Source of the DNA: an uncultured Bryobacteraceae bacterium
GTDB lineage: Bacteria > Acidobacteriota > Terriglobia > Bryobacterales > Bryobacteraceae
Direction of reading: 5' to 3'
Assembly (NCBI GenBank): GCA_937921835.1
Contig: CAKZVG010000394.1
Span: 1 to 5,984 of the forward strand
Length of the DNA: 5,984 nucleotides
Positions 1 through 5,984 of this stretch are shown here, one piece after another. A model generated the notes under the pieces. It saw only the letters and a program-made list of their open reading frames with translations. It was not told the origin of the DNA and searched no databases. Position numbers and translations under genes: made by a program. Position 1 is the stretch's first letter, and each line of letters begins with the position of its first letter.

Positions 1-793
1 CGTGGTGAACGCATTGTCGTTCGCCGCCAGCGCGCTGCTGGTGCAGCGGATCCGGGTGGAGGAACCGCACCTGCGCGAGGCGGCGCCGCTCAAACCGCGC
101 GATCTGATCGATTTCAGCCCGATTGCCGAGGGGTTCCGCTACGTGCGGCGGGACGCGCGCATGGTGGCCACCCTGTTCGTCAAGTGCGGGCTGGGCCTGA
201 TGGGGACCAACTGGGTGATCCTGACGATCTACGGCGAGCGCATCTTCCCGGTCTCCCTTGGGGGGTTCGGTCCTTCGGGCGCCACCATGCTGGGGATGAG
301 TTTCCTGATGGGTTCGCGCGGCGTGGGCGCGCTGCTGGGGCCGCTGATCGGGGCTTATTGGGCGGGTCACGACAAGGCGCGGCTGCGGCGGGGGATTCTC
401 TACGGCTTTCTGGTTGGGGCATGCGGCTATTTCGCGCTGGCGCTGGCGCCGACGCTTCCGCTGGCCTGCCTGTCGGTGGTGGTGGCGCACGCCGGCGGCT
501 CAACCATTTGGGTGTTTTCGACGACACTGCTCCAGGCGCAGGTGGAGGACCGTTTCCGCGGGCGCGTCTTCTCGGCCGAGTTCGCCTTCAGCATGCTGAG
601 CATGTCGACGGTCAGCTATCTGGCGGGCGCGCTGATCGACGCCGGATTCGCGGTGCGCGCCATGGCGGCCGCGACCGGGGCAATCGTGCTCCTGCCCGCG
701 CTGGCGTGGCGCCTGGCGCTGGCTCTATGGCGCGAGGAAGACGCGGCAGACAGGGAACAGGGAGCGGTCCGCCATGACAACCGGATCGTCTGA
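1..793 (+). CDS. MFS transporter, C-terminal half (5' end outside window)
   Basis: Integral inner-membrane permease of the major facilitator superfamily, probably an efflux-type member (MFS_3/EntS-like); the substrate cannot be told from sequence. The 263 visible residues fit the second half of a 12-helix protein. The end of a helix (about 1-15) is followed by a charged cytoplasmic loop (16-53, with the family-like stretch EGFRYVRRD at 43-51). Hydrophobic segments then lie at about 55-77, 95-120, 131-150, 152-175, 194-216 and 220-243. The motif QVEDRFRGRVFSAEFA (180-195) resembles the conserved 'P-D-RGRV-S' loop between helices 10 and 11 in this family. The frame is open to the left edge, so the GTG at position 2 is not a credible start and about six helices should lie upstream. 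The tail (244-263) is polar and charged. The gene converges on the deacetylase, 17 bp between stops. The fold is secure, the subfamily moderate. Confidence 0.88.
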   Translation, partial: VVNALSFAASALLVQRIRVEEPHLREAAPLKPRDLIDFSPIAEGFRYVRRDARMVATLFVKCGLGLMGTNWVILTIYGERIFPVSLGGFGPSGATMLGMSFLMGSRGVGALLGPLIGAYWAGHDKARLRRGILYGFLVGACGYFALALAPTLPLACLSVVVAHAGGSTIWVFSTTLLQAQVEDRFRGRVFSAEFAFSMLSMSTVSYLAGALIDAGFAVRAMAAATGAIVLLPALAWRLALALWREEDAADREQGAVRHDNRIV

Positions 794-810
794 AAGAGGC
801 TTCCCGGCCG

Positions 811-1524
811 TCAGACCGGCGGGCTGGAAGGACGTCCCAGAACTCCGCTGACGGTTTCGAACCGGTAGCCCCGGCCGGCCAGTTGCGGGATCACGCTCTG
901 GAGGGCGGCCAGCGTCTCACCGATGTCGGGATCGGGGCGGATTTCCCGCCCGTCGTGCAGGCAGAAGATCGCCCCGTTCGATGCGCCGCGCAACAGCCGC
1001 GCGGCGATCCGGCCGGCCGGCAGTTTCCAATCGAGCGCCAGCGTCGTCCACATCACGCCCAGCAGCCCGAGCCGCCGCTGCACGGCGTTCAATCCGAACC
1101 AGCGCGCGCCGTAGGGAGCACGGAAGTAGAGCGGGACGCGGCCCGTCACGCCAACGATGGCCGACTGCGCCCGGCCGACTTCGCGGGCGATGAAGCCGGG
1201 CGAGCGCAGATAGAGGGCGGCGTGCGAGTAGCCGTGGTTGCCGATTTCGTGACCCGCCGCGGCCACCTCGCGCGCAATGCGCGGCAGCCGTTCGGCGTTG
1301 GCGCCGCATTGAAAGAAGGTAGCGGGGACGCCGTACCGGGCGAGGAGTTCAAGAACCCGCGGCGTGGCTTCACTCGGCCCGTCATCGAAGGTCAGGGCGA
1401 GCAACGGCCGAGTCCGGCCGCCCCGCCAGACCGAAGGGCCGAACAGCGAGGCGGAGCGCCCGCGCACGCCCCAGGCGGTCACACCCGCGGCGGCAAGCAG
1501 CGTTCCCCCTGCCAGCGCCCACAT
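811..1524 (-). CDS. Polysaccharide deacetylase (NodB homology domain), membrane-anchored
   Basis: Predicted metal-dependent carbohydrate esterase family 4 enzyme that removes N-acetyl groups from an amino-sugar polymer such as peptidoglycan or chitooligosaccharide; the substrate is not determinable here. With the ATG at 1522-1524 the product is 237 aa. Residues 2-20 form a hydrophobic N-terminal anchor or uncleaved signal, so the domain likely faces the periplasm. All NodB motifs are visible: TFDDGP at 45-50 (D47 the presumed base, D48 a metal ligand), NHGYSH at 96-101 (H97 and H101 metal ligands), RAPYG at 135-139, LDW at 164-166 and CLHDG at 188-192 (H190). The enzyme therefore looks catalytically intact. 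The reading frame stays open far upstream, but that part is antisense to recO and carries no domain. An alternative GTG start lies at 1540-1542. No Shine-Dalgarno precedes either start. It is transcribed divergently from recO. Confidence 0.9.
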   Translation of the reverse strand: MWALAGGTLLAAAGVTAWGVRGRSASLFGPSVWRGGRTRPLLALTFDDGPSEATPRVLELLARYGVPATFFQCGANAERLPRIAREVAAAGHEIGNHGYSHAALYLRSPGFIAREVGRAQSAIVGVTGRVPLYFRAPYGARWFGLNAVQRRLGLLGVMWTTLALDWKLPAGRIAARLLRGASNGAIFCLHDGREIRPDPDIGETLAALQSVIPQLAGRGYRFETVSGVLGRPSSPPV

Positions 1525-1532
1525 CAGAGGCG

Positions 1533-1541
1533 AGTGTAACA
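1533..1541 (-). promoter_or_regulatory. Possible extended -10 promoter element of the deacetylase gene
   Basis: On the minus strand the sequence reads TGTTACACT, that is an extended -10 (TG, one base, then TACACT, 4 of 6 to TATAAT). A start about 7 nt past this box falls near 1526, almost at the ATG (1522-1524). This agrees with the lack of a Shine-Dalgarno and would make the mRNA nearly leaderless. No good -35 is visible, so this is a motif-level guess. Confidence 0.35.
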
Positions 1542-1610
1542 CGGACCGGCGCGGGCGCCGGAGAAACGCGGGCGGCGCGCGGGCGAGGCCGCAGAAAGCA
1601 GCCTTATCGG

Positions 1611-1619
1611 TGTGATATT
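1611..1619 (+). promoter_or_regulatory. Possible extended -10 promoter of the recO-glyQ-glyS operon
   Basis: The 120-bp divergent gap (1525-1644) is very GC-rich except for a patch at 1603-1626. That patch contains TGTGATATT, an extended -10 (TG at 1611-1612, GATATT at 1614-1619, 4 of 6 to consensus). Transcription would start near 1626, giving a leader of about 19 nt before the recO ATG. No clear -35 hexamer is seen around 1591-1596. Apart from the two candidate promoters, nothing else is evident in this gap. Confidence 0.33.
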
Positions 1620-1644
1620 CTTGGTTCTTGCGCCGGTCAATACC

Positions 1645-2298
1645 ATGCCGGCCCGGGTGAGCGAAGCGATCATTCTCCGGACGTACCCTTTTCGCGAGGC
1701 CGATCTTGTGGTCAGCTTCCTGGCGCGCGATCAGGGGAAATTGCGGGGGGTGGCGCGGCGGGCGCGGCGGCCCAAGGGTGGCTTCGGAGCGGGTCTGGAA
1801 CGGCTCTCCTACGTGAGGCTGTTCTACTTCCAGCGGGAGAACCGGGAGTTGGTGGACCTGGACTCGGTGGAGTTGATCCGGTCTCAGTTCGGCCTGGTTT
1901 CCGATTACGCCGCGGGAGTGGTCCTGGATTACTTCGCCGAGGTTTCCGAGCAGCTCCTTCCCCCGGGAGAACCGAATGAGCGGCACTTCCGGCTGCTGCT
2001 GGCGGTGCTGGATTTCATCGGCGCCGCGGGGACGGAAGCGCGGGCGGGAGCGCTCTGGGCGGCGGTGCTGTATTTCAGCTTGTGGGCGGTGCGGTTGGCG
2101 GGATTCCTGCCCGAGTTGCGGACCGGCCGCGAGGCGAACTCGATCGCCGAGGAGATGTTGCGTACGCCGATCTCGCAGTTGAGCGGCCGGGAATGGACGA
2201 AAGCGACCGCCGCCGAGTTGCGCCGCTTTCTGGTGCGCCAGTTGGAAGAACATATCGAGCGCAAACTGCTCTCGGTGCCGCTGCTGGAAGCTCTTTAA
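1645..2298 (+). CDS. recO: DNA repair protein RecO (zinc-finger-less form)
   Basis: RecO acts in the RecFOR recombinational repair pathway: it anneals single strands and, with RecR, helps load RecA onto SSB-coated DNA. The product is 217 aa, short for a family usually near 240 aa. The N-terminal OB-fold half is typical: VSEAIILRTYPFREADLVV (5-23), then a DQGKLRGVARRARRPKG stretch (29-45) rich in basic DNA-binding residues, and ERLSYVRLFYFQR (52-64). The helical C-terminal half follows, with FSLWAVRLAGFLPEL (144-158) where the family usually leads into a Cys4 zinc finger. Here the chain passes straight to the last helices, and the protein has no cysteine at all. The ATG at 1645 matches the usual N-terminus; the frame is also open to a GTG at 1612, but those 11 residues look unrelated. 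There is no evident Shine-Dalgarno. It is the first gene of an operon, 3 bp before glyQ. Confidence 0.9.
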   Translation: MPARVSEAIILRTYPFREADLVVSFLARDQGKLRGVARRARRPKGGFGAGLERLSYVRLFYFQRENRELVDLDSVELIRSQFGLVSDYAAGVVLDYFAEVSEQLLPPGEPNERHFRLLLAVLDFIGAAGTEARAGALWAAVLYFSLWAVRLAGFLPELRTGREANSIAEEMLRTPISQLSGREWTKATAAELRRFLVRQLEEHIERKLLSVPLLEAL

Positions 2299-2301
2299 CC
2301 G

Positions 2302-3201
2302 ATGGATTCCTATCAACAGATCATCTTCAAGCTCAAAACATACTGGTCCGACCGCGGCTGCGTCATCCAGGAGCCTCATGACCTCGAAGTCGGCGCGGGC
2401 ACTATGGCGCCGGAGACGTTCCTGCGTGTGCTGGGACCCAAGCCCTACCGCGTGGCTTACGTGCAGCCCAGCCGCCGTCCCGCCGACGGCCGTTACGGCG
2501 AGAACCCCAACCGGCTGTACAAGCACCAGCAGTTACAGGTGATCCTGAAGCCCACGCCCGACGACGTCGTCGAGCAGTATCTGGGCAGCCTGGAAGCGGT
2601 GGGCATCGACCTCACCAAGCACGACATCAAGTTCGAGGAAGACAACTGGGAATCGCCGACTCTCGGCGCCTGGGGCATCGGCTGGCAGGTGATGCTCGAC
2701 GGGCTGGAGATCACGCAGTTCACTTACTTTCAGCAGTGCGGCGGCATCGACCTGGAGCTGGTGCCGGCCGAGCTGACCTACGGCCTGGAGAGGCTGACGG
2801 CCTTTCTCCAGGTGAAAGACAGCGTCTACGACATCGACTGGACGCCGGGCGTGACCTACGCCGACGTGCGGCTGGCGGACGAGCGGCAGTTCTCGGTGTA
2901 CAACTTCGAACTGGCCGACATCGCGACGTTGTGGCAGTTGTTCGAGTTGCACGAGAAGGAGTGCCAGCAGCTGCTGGAGGCCTACCCGGAATACCCGGAA
3001 AAGCAGCGGTTCCCGCTGCTGGCGGCTTACGACCAGGTGCTGAAGTGCTCGCACCTGTTCAACTTGCTCGACTCGCGGGGCGCCATCAGCGTCACCGAGC
3101 GGGTGGGCGTCATCGGGCGGGTGCGGAAGCTGGCGGTGGGAGTGGCCCGGGCGTGGGTGGATCAACAGGCGCCCGCGCCGGAGGGGGTGGCGGCATGCTG
3201 A
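2302..3201 (+). CDS. glyQ: Glycyl-tRNA synthetase alpha subunit
   Basis: Catalytic alpha subunit of the bacterial alpha2beta2 glycyl-tRNA synthetase (class II), which activates glycine with ATP and, together with GlyS, charges tRNA-Gly in the cytoplasm. It is 299 aa, the usual family length. Strongly conserved stretches are visible: [21 protein letters not shown] (14-34), [19 protein letters not shown] (53-71), [17 protein letters not shown] (112-128), [13 protein letters not shown] (136-148) and TYGLERL (159-165, the motif-3-like arginine region). The C-terminal part has the [15 protein letters not shown] region (encoded at about 3058-3102) typical of the subunit. The ATG at 2302 is the only reasonable start. 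It lies 3 bp after the recO stop, and only a weak GGAAG (2286-2290) could serve as a Shine-Dalgarno. The end overlaps the glyS start by 7 bp, suggesting coupled synthesis of the two subunits. Confidence 0.97.
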   Translation: MDSYQQIIFKLKTYWSDRGCVIQEPHDLEVGAGTMAPETFLRVLGPKPYRVAYVQPSRRPADGRYGENPNRLYKHQQLQVILKPTPDDVVEQYLGSLEAVGIDLTKHDIKFEEDNWESPTLGAWGIGWQVMLDGLEITQFTYFQQCGGIDLELVPAELTYGLERLTAFLQVKDSVYDIDWTPGVTYADVRLADERQFSVYNFELADIATLWQLFELHEKECQQLLEAYPEYPEKQRFPLLAAYDQVLKCSHLFNLLDSRGAISVTERVGVIGRVRKLAVGVARAWVDQQAPAPEGVAAC

Positions 3202-5189
3202 CGGCGCCATTCCTGCTCGAGATCGGCACGGAGGAGATTCCGGACTGGATGATCGAGTCCGCGCTGAAGCAGTTGGCGGAGTCCTTCCGCGCCGTGCTTG
3301 AAGAGCATAGACTCGCCGCGGCGGCGCTGTCGGTGGACGGGACGCCGCGCCGGCTGGTGCTGCGCGCCGAGTCGCTTCTCACCCGCCAGAGCGACAGCGA
3401 GGAGTTGCTGACCGGCCCGCCCAAGTCGGCCGGGGAGGGCGCGGCGGCCGGTTTCGCGCGCAAGCTGGGCGTCGAGCCTTCCGCGCTTCAGAGCATCGCC
3501 ACGCCCAAGGGGGAGTACTTCGGCTACCGCAGGAAGGTAAAAGGCCGGACGGCCGCCGCCATTCTGGCCGAGAAACTCCCGGGGCTGATTCTCAACATCG
3601 CCTGGCCGAAAAGCATGTACTGGACCGGCCAGGGCGGCCCGCGCTTCATCCGGCCGATCCGCTGGCTTCTCGCGCTGCTGGGCGGCAAAGTCGTGGACTT
3701 CGAGATCGCCGGGGTCCGCAGCGGCGCCTACACCAGCGGCCACCGGCGGCTTGGCCGCAAGCGGATCCGGGTGACGGCGCCGGATTACGAGTCCAAGCTG
3801 CGCGAGAACTTCGTGATCGTTTCGGCCGCGGCGCGCCGCGCCAAGATCGAGAACGATATCGCCGCCCTGCTTCCGGCGGGGCTGCGGGTGAAGCCGGATC
3901 CCGGGCTGCTCGACACCCTGGTCTACATCACGGAGTACCCGGCGCCGATCCTCGGCTCCTTCGATGAGCAGTATCTGGCGCTACCCGCCGAGGTGCTGGT
4001 CACCGTGATGCGGCATCACCAGAAGTACTTTTCGGTGTGCGACGCCGAGGACCGGCTGGCGCCTTATTTCGTGGCGGTGATGAACACCAGCGCGGACCCG
4101 GAGGGGCTGGTCCGGCGCGGCAACGAGCGCGTGCTGCGCGCCCGCTTCAACGACGCGCGCTTTTTCTGGGACTTCGACCAGCAGAAGACGCTCGCCGGCC
4201 GGGTCGAGGATTTGAAACACGTCACCTTCCAGGCGCGGCTGGGCAGCTACTTCGACAAGACCACCCGCATGCTGGCGCTGGTGGAGGAATTCGGCGGGGA
4301 CGAAACGGCCCGGCGCGCGGCGCTGCTTAGTAAGTGCGATCTTACAACCGAGATGGTCAAGGAGTTCACCGAGTTACAAGGCGTGGTCGGGGGGCTGTAC
4401 GCGCGCGCGCAAGGCGAGCCGGAAGAGGTGGCGCAAGCCATTTATGAGCACTATAAGCCGGTGGGAATGGAAGACTCGATACCGGCGACCGCGGCGGGGC
4501 GGATCGTGGCGCTCGCCGACAAGACCGACACCCTGCGCGGCTGCTTTTCGATCGGGCTGATTCCCAGCGGCTCGCGCGATCCCTTCGCGCTGCGCCGGGC
4601 CGCGCAGGGCGTGGTGAAGATCCTGGCCGAAAGCGGCTTGCCGCTGGCCGTCAGCCGCCTGGCCGGCGGCGACGAGCAGCTTCGTGAGTTTCTGCTGGAC
4701 CGGGTAAAGTATTATTTCCGGGATTACCGGGGGTTCCGCTACGACGAGGTCAACGCCGTGCTGGCCGCCGGCTGGGACGATCTGGCGGACGCCGGAAGCC
4801 GGCTGGAGGCCATCCGGGCGGTACGGCCTACGCCGGATTTCGAGCCGCTGGCAGGCGGCTTCAAGCGCATCAAGAACATCCTTCGCCAGGCCCAGTTCGC
4901 CGGAGGCGGGGAGTTGGACCCGGGACGGCTGGAAAGCGGTCCCGAAAGGGATCTGTTCGCCGAGTTCGAGCGGCTGCGGGGCGTGGTGGAGGAGCAGCGG
5001 GCGCGGCGGGCCTACCGTCCGGCGCTGGAAGCGATCGCCTCGATCCGGCCTACAGTGGACCTGTTTTTCGATAAGGTGCTGGTCAACGCGCCGGATGGGG
5101 AGGTGCGGCGGAACCGGCTGACGCTGCTCGACCGGTTACTGACCGAGTTTTCCTCGATCGCCGATTTCTCGGAGATCGTAACTCAGTGA
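3195..5189 (+). CDS. glyS: Glycyl-tRNA synthetase beta subunit
   Basis: Beta subunit of the alpha2beta2 glycyl-tRNA synthetase, needed for tRNA-Gly recognition. It is 664 aa, slightly below the roughly 690 aa of the E. coli protein. The N-terminus [15 protein letters not shown] (6-20) is diagnostic. Other family landmarks are MRHHQKYF (272-279), [17 protein letters not shown] (312-328), the HD-like region from [17 protein letters not shown] (380-396) to ALADKTDTL (439-447), and [10 protein letters not shown] (459-468). A DALR-type anticodon-binding domain closes the protein, with [10 protein letters not shown] at 622-631. The ATG at 3195 is chosen because homology begins exactly there; it follows a purine-rich GGAGGGGG (3180-3187). 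The frame stays open 153 codons further upstream, but that part is a +2 shadow of glyQ. It overlaps the end of glyQ as ATGCTGA (3195-3201). No frameshift or truncation is seen. Confidence 0.97.
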   Translation: MLTAPFLLEIGTEEIPDWMIESALKQLAESFRAVLEEHRLAAAALSVDGTPRRLVLRAESLLTRQSDSEELLTGPPKSAGEGAAAGFARKLGVEPSALQSIATPKGEYFGYRRKVKGRTAAAILAEKLPGLILNIAWPKSMYWTGQGGPRFIRPIRWLLALLGGKVVDFEIAGVRSGAYTSGHRRLGRKRIRVTAPDYESKLRENFVIVSAAARRAKIENDIAALLPAGLRVKPDPGLLDTLVYITEYPAPILGSFDEQYLALPAEVLVTVMRHHQKYFSVCDAEDRLAPYFVAVMNTSADPEGLVRRGNERVLRARFNDARFFWDFDQQKTLAGRVEDLKHVTFQARLGSYFDKTTRMLALVEEFGGDETARRAALLSKCDLTTEMVKEFTELQGVVGGLYARAQGEPEEVAQAIYEHYKPVGMEDSIPATAAGRIVALADKTDTLRGCFSIGLIPSGSRDPFALRRAAQGVVKILAESGLPLAVSRLAGGDEQLREFLLDRVKYYFRDYRGFRYDEVNAVLAAGWDDLADAGSRLEAIRAVRPTPDFEPLAGGFKRIKNILRQAQFAGGGELDPGRLESGPERDLFAEFERLRGVVEEQRARRAYRPALEAIASIRPTVDLFFDKVLVNAPDGEVRRNRLTLLDRLLTEFSSIADFSEIVTQ

Positions 5190-5201
5190 GATGGTATGTT
5201 T

Positions 5202-5221
5202 CCGCCGCCCGGACGCGGCGG
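5202..5221 (+). other. GC-rich hairpin between glyS and ppdK (possible terminator or leader structure)
   Basis: A perfect 7-bp stem pairs CCGCCGC (5202-5208) with GCGGCGG (5215-5221) around a 6-nt loop (5209-5214), starting 12 nt after the glyS stop codon. No run of T follows directly, so it is not a classical intrinsic terminator. It could be a weak or factor-dependent terminator, an mRNA-stabilising 3' structure for the recO-glyQS transcript, or part of the ppdK leader. In a GC-rich genome such a stem can also arise by chance. Confidence 0.35.
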
Positions 5222-5242
5222 CGCCCGGAAGTATCCAGACGG

Positions 5243-5263
5243 AACTTGTACTTTTTGTAAGTT
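5243..5263. repeat. AT-rich imperfect palindrome upstream of ppdK
   Basis: AACTT (5243-5247) and AAGTT (5259-5263) are inverted arms. Two G-U pairs (5248/5258 and 5249/5257) extend them as RNA, around the loop ACTTTTT (5250-5256). It sits directly before the ppdK Shine-Dalgarno and is strikingly A+T-rich for this region. It could be an operator half-site pair, part of a promoter, or a weak RNA hairpin next to the ribosome binding site. None of these can be chosen from sequence alone. Confidence 0.35.
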
Positions 5264-5270
5264 AAGGAGA
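5264..5270 (+). promoter_or_regulatory. Strong Shine-Dalgarno of ppdK
   Basis: AAGGAGA lies 11 nt before the ATG at 5282-5284. It is the only near-consensus ribosome binding site in the window and fixes the ppdK start. The contrast with the weak or absent sites of recO and glyQ suggests that ppdK is translated at a high rate. Confidence 0.75.
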
Positions 5271-5281
5271 AGATTCACCCT

Positions 5282-5984
5282 ATGAGCAAATATGTGTATT
5301 CCTTCGGCGGCGGCACGGCCGACGGCGACGGAACGATGAAGGATATTCTCGGCGGAAAGGGAGCCGGCCTGGCCGAAATGAGCCGGGCGGGAGTGCCGGT
5401 GCCTCCCGGCTTCACCATTTCCACCGAGGTATGCAATATCTACTTCAACAGCGACAAGCAGATCCCGGCGGCGATCCAGGAAGAGATCGGCCGGCACCTG
5501 GCGCAGCTCGAAGAGCGGATGGGGCAGAAACTCGGCGACACCTCCAATCCGTTGCTGGTGAGCGTGCGCTCGGGCGCCAAGTTCTCCATGCCCGGCATGA
5601 TGGACACGGTCCTCAACCTCGGGCTGAACGACCAGACGGTTCTGGCGCTGGTGGAAAAGAGCGGCAACGAGCGCTTCGCCTACGACTGCTACCGGCGCTT
5701 CATCCAGATGTTCGGCAACGTGGTGCTGGAGATTCCCAAGGACGAGTTTGAGCATCTCTTCGACGCCCGCAAGAAGAAGGTCAAGGCCAAGTTCGACACC
5801 GACCTCACGGCCGAGGATCTGAAGGCGGTGATCGCCGATTACAAGAAGCTGGTCGAAAAGAAGACCGGCCGGCCTTTCCCGCAGGATGCGCGGCAGCAGC
5901 TCGACATGGCGCGGGACGCCGTGTTCCGCTCCTGGTGGAACCCGCGCGCGGGCCACTACCGCAAGATGAACAAGATCGCCGACG
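5282..5984 (+). CDS. ppdK: Pyruvate phosphate dikinase, N-terminal part (3' end outside window)
   Basis: Cytoplasmic PPDK interconverts pyruvate + ATP + Pi and PEP + AMP + PPi through a swivelling phosphohistidine domain, serving gluconeogenesis or PPi-linked glycolysis. The frame is open from the ATG at 5282 to the window edge: 234 codons of a protein normally near 880-900 aa. The visible part is the nucleotide-binding (ATP-grasp) N-domain. It shows KYVYSFGGG (3-11), ILGGKGAGLAEM (22-33), GVPVPPGFTISTE (37-49), PLLVSVRSGAKFSMPGMMDT (90-109), LNLGLND, RFAYDCYRRFIQMFGNVV and, near the end, VFRSWWNPRAGHYRKMN. K26 and R96 match Lys22 and Arg92, the ATP-contacting residues of the Clostridium symbiosum enzyme as recalled. 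The central His domain and PEP-binding barrel lie beyond the edge. It starts 92 bp after glyS behind a strong Shine-Dalgarno, so it may have its own promoter or be read through from the operon. Confidence 0.96.
   Translation, partial: MSKYVYSFGGGTADGDGTMKDILGGKGAGLAEMSRAGVPVPPGFTISTEVCNIYFNSDKQIPAAIQEEIGRHLAQLEERMGQKLGDTSNPLLVSVRSGAKFSMPGMMDTVLNLGLNDQTVLALVEKSGNERFAYDCYRRFIQMFGNVVLEIPKDEFEHLFDARKKKVKAKFDTDLTAEDLKAVIADYKKLVEKKTGRPFPQDARQQLDMARDAVFRSWWNPRAGHYRKMNKIAD

Noticed and set aside
774..851. Small open frame of 25 codons starting with ATG at 774
   Set aside because: It overlaps the end of the MFS gene and the 3' end of the deacetylase, lacks a well-spaced ribosome binding site and has no recognisable sequence.
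883..1539. 218-codon plus-strand open frame across the deacetylase
   Set aside because: It is antisense to a gene with all NodB motifs intact, and its translation is low-complexity and Arg/Gly/Pro-rich, typical of a shadow frame.
1612..1644. GTG at 1612 as recO start
   Set aside because: The 11 added residues do not resemble RecO N-termini, and the GTG overlaps the best promoter candidate; the ATG at 1645 begins the conserved segment.
1525..2526. Long open frame upstream of the deacetylase on the minus strand, which would make a 571-aa protein starting at 2526
   Set aside because: The extra 334 residues are antisense to recO and the start of glyQ, have shadow-like composition (rich in R, H, P, Q) and no recognisable domain. 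Absence of stops is common in GC-rich antisense frames.
2736..3194. 153-codon open extension upstream of glyS
   Set aside because: It lies inside glyQ in another frame, is dominated by Gly, Arg and Ala, and GlyS homology begins exactly at the ATG at 3195.
5183..5956. 257-codon minus-strand open frame opposite ppdK
   Set aside because: The plus strand here encodes an unmistakable PPDK N-domain. The opposite frame is a known type of shadow, rich in L, H, V and R.
1..5984. Search by eye for tRNA or rRNA genes, CRISPR repeats, insertion-sequence ends and attachment sites
   Set aside because: None seen. Nearly all sequence is accounted for by the six genes, and no direct-repeat array or long terminal inverted repeat was found.

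Overview
The window is GC-rich bacterial chromosome with tightly packed genes and no sign of mobile DNA, RNA genes or CRISPR repeats. It holds six protein-coding genes. The two at the edges are cut by the window: an MFS transporter at the left and pyruvate phosphate dikinase at the right. The high GC content, the two-subunit (alpha2beta2) glycyl-tRNA synthetase, the RecO and PPDK sequence style and the order recO-glyQ-glyS-ppdK best fit an Acidobacteriota-like organism (Solibacter/Bryobacter type). That taxonomic call is inference from recalled family sequences, not from a search.

Layout. Positions 1-793 (+) encode the C-terminal half of an MFS efflux-type permease. It converges on a minus-strand gene (1524 down to 811) for a membrane-anchored NodB-type polysaccharide deacetylase; only 17 bp separate the two stop codons. 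A 120-bp divergent region (1525-1644) then separates the deacetylase from a plus-strand operon of recO (1645-2298), glyQ (2302-3201) and glyS (3195-5189). The gap between recO and glyQ is 3 bp, and glyQ and glyS overlap by 7 bp, so the three are probably co-transcribed and glyQ/glyS translationally coupled. After a 92-bp leader region with a GC-rich hairpin, an AT-rich imperfect palindrome and a strong Shine-Dalgarno, ppdK begins at 5282 and runs off the right edge.

Functionally the right-hand block is housekeeping: recombinational repair (RecO), glycine tRNA charging (GlyQ + GlyS) and PEP/pyruvate interconversion (PPDK). The left-hand pair is accessory envelope and transport function. I see no convincing novel multi-gene system. 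The most notable points are a RecO with no cysteines, and so no zinc finger, and the structured ppdK leader. Weaker ones are a possible leaderless start for the deacetylase and a hairpin spanning the convergent stops.
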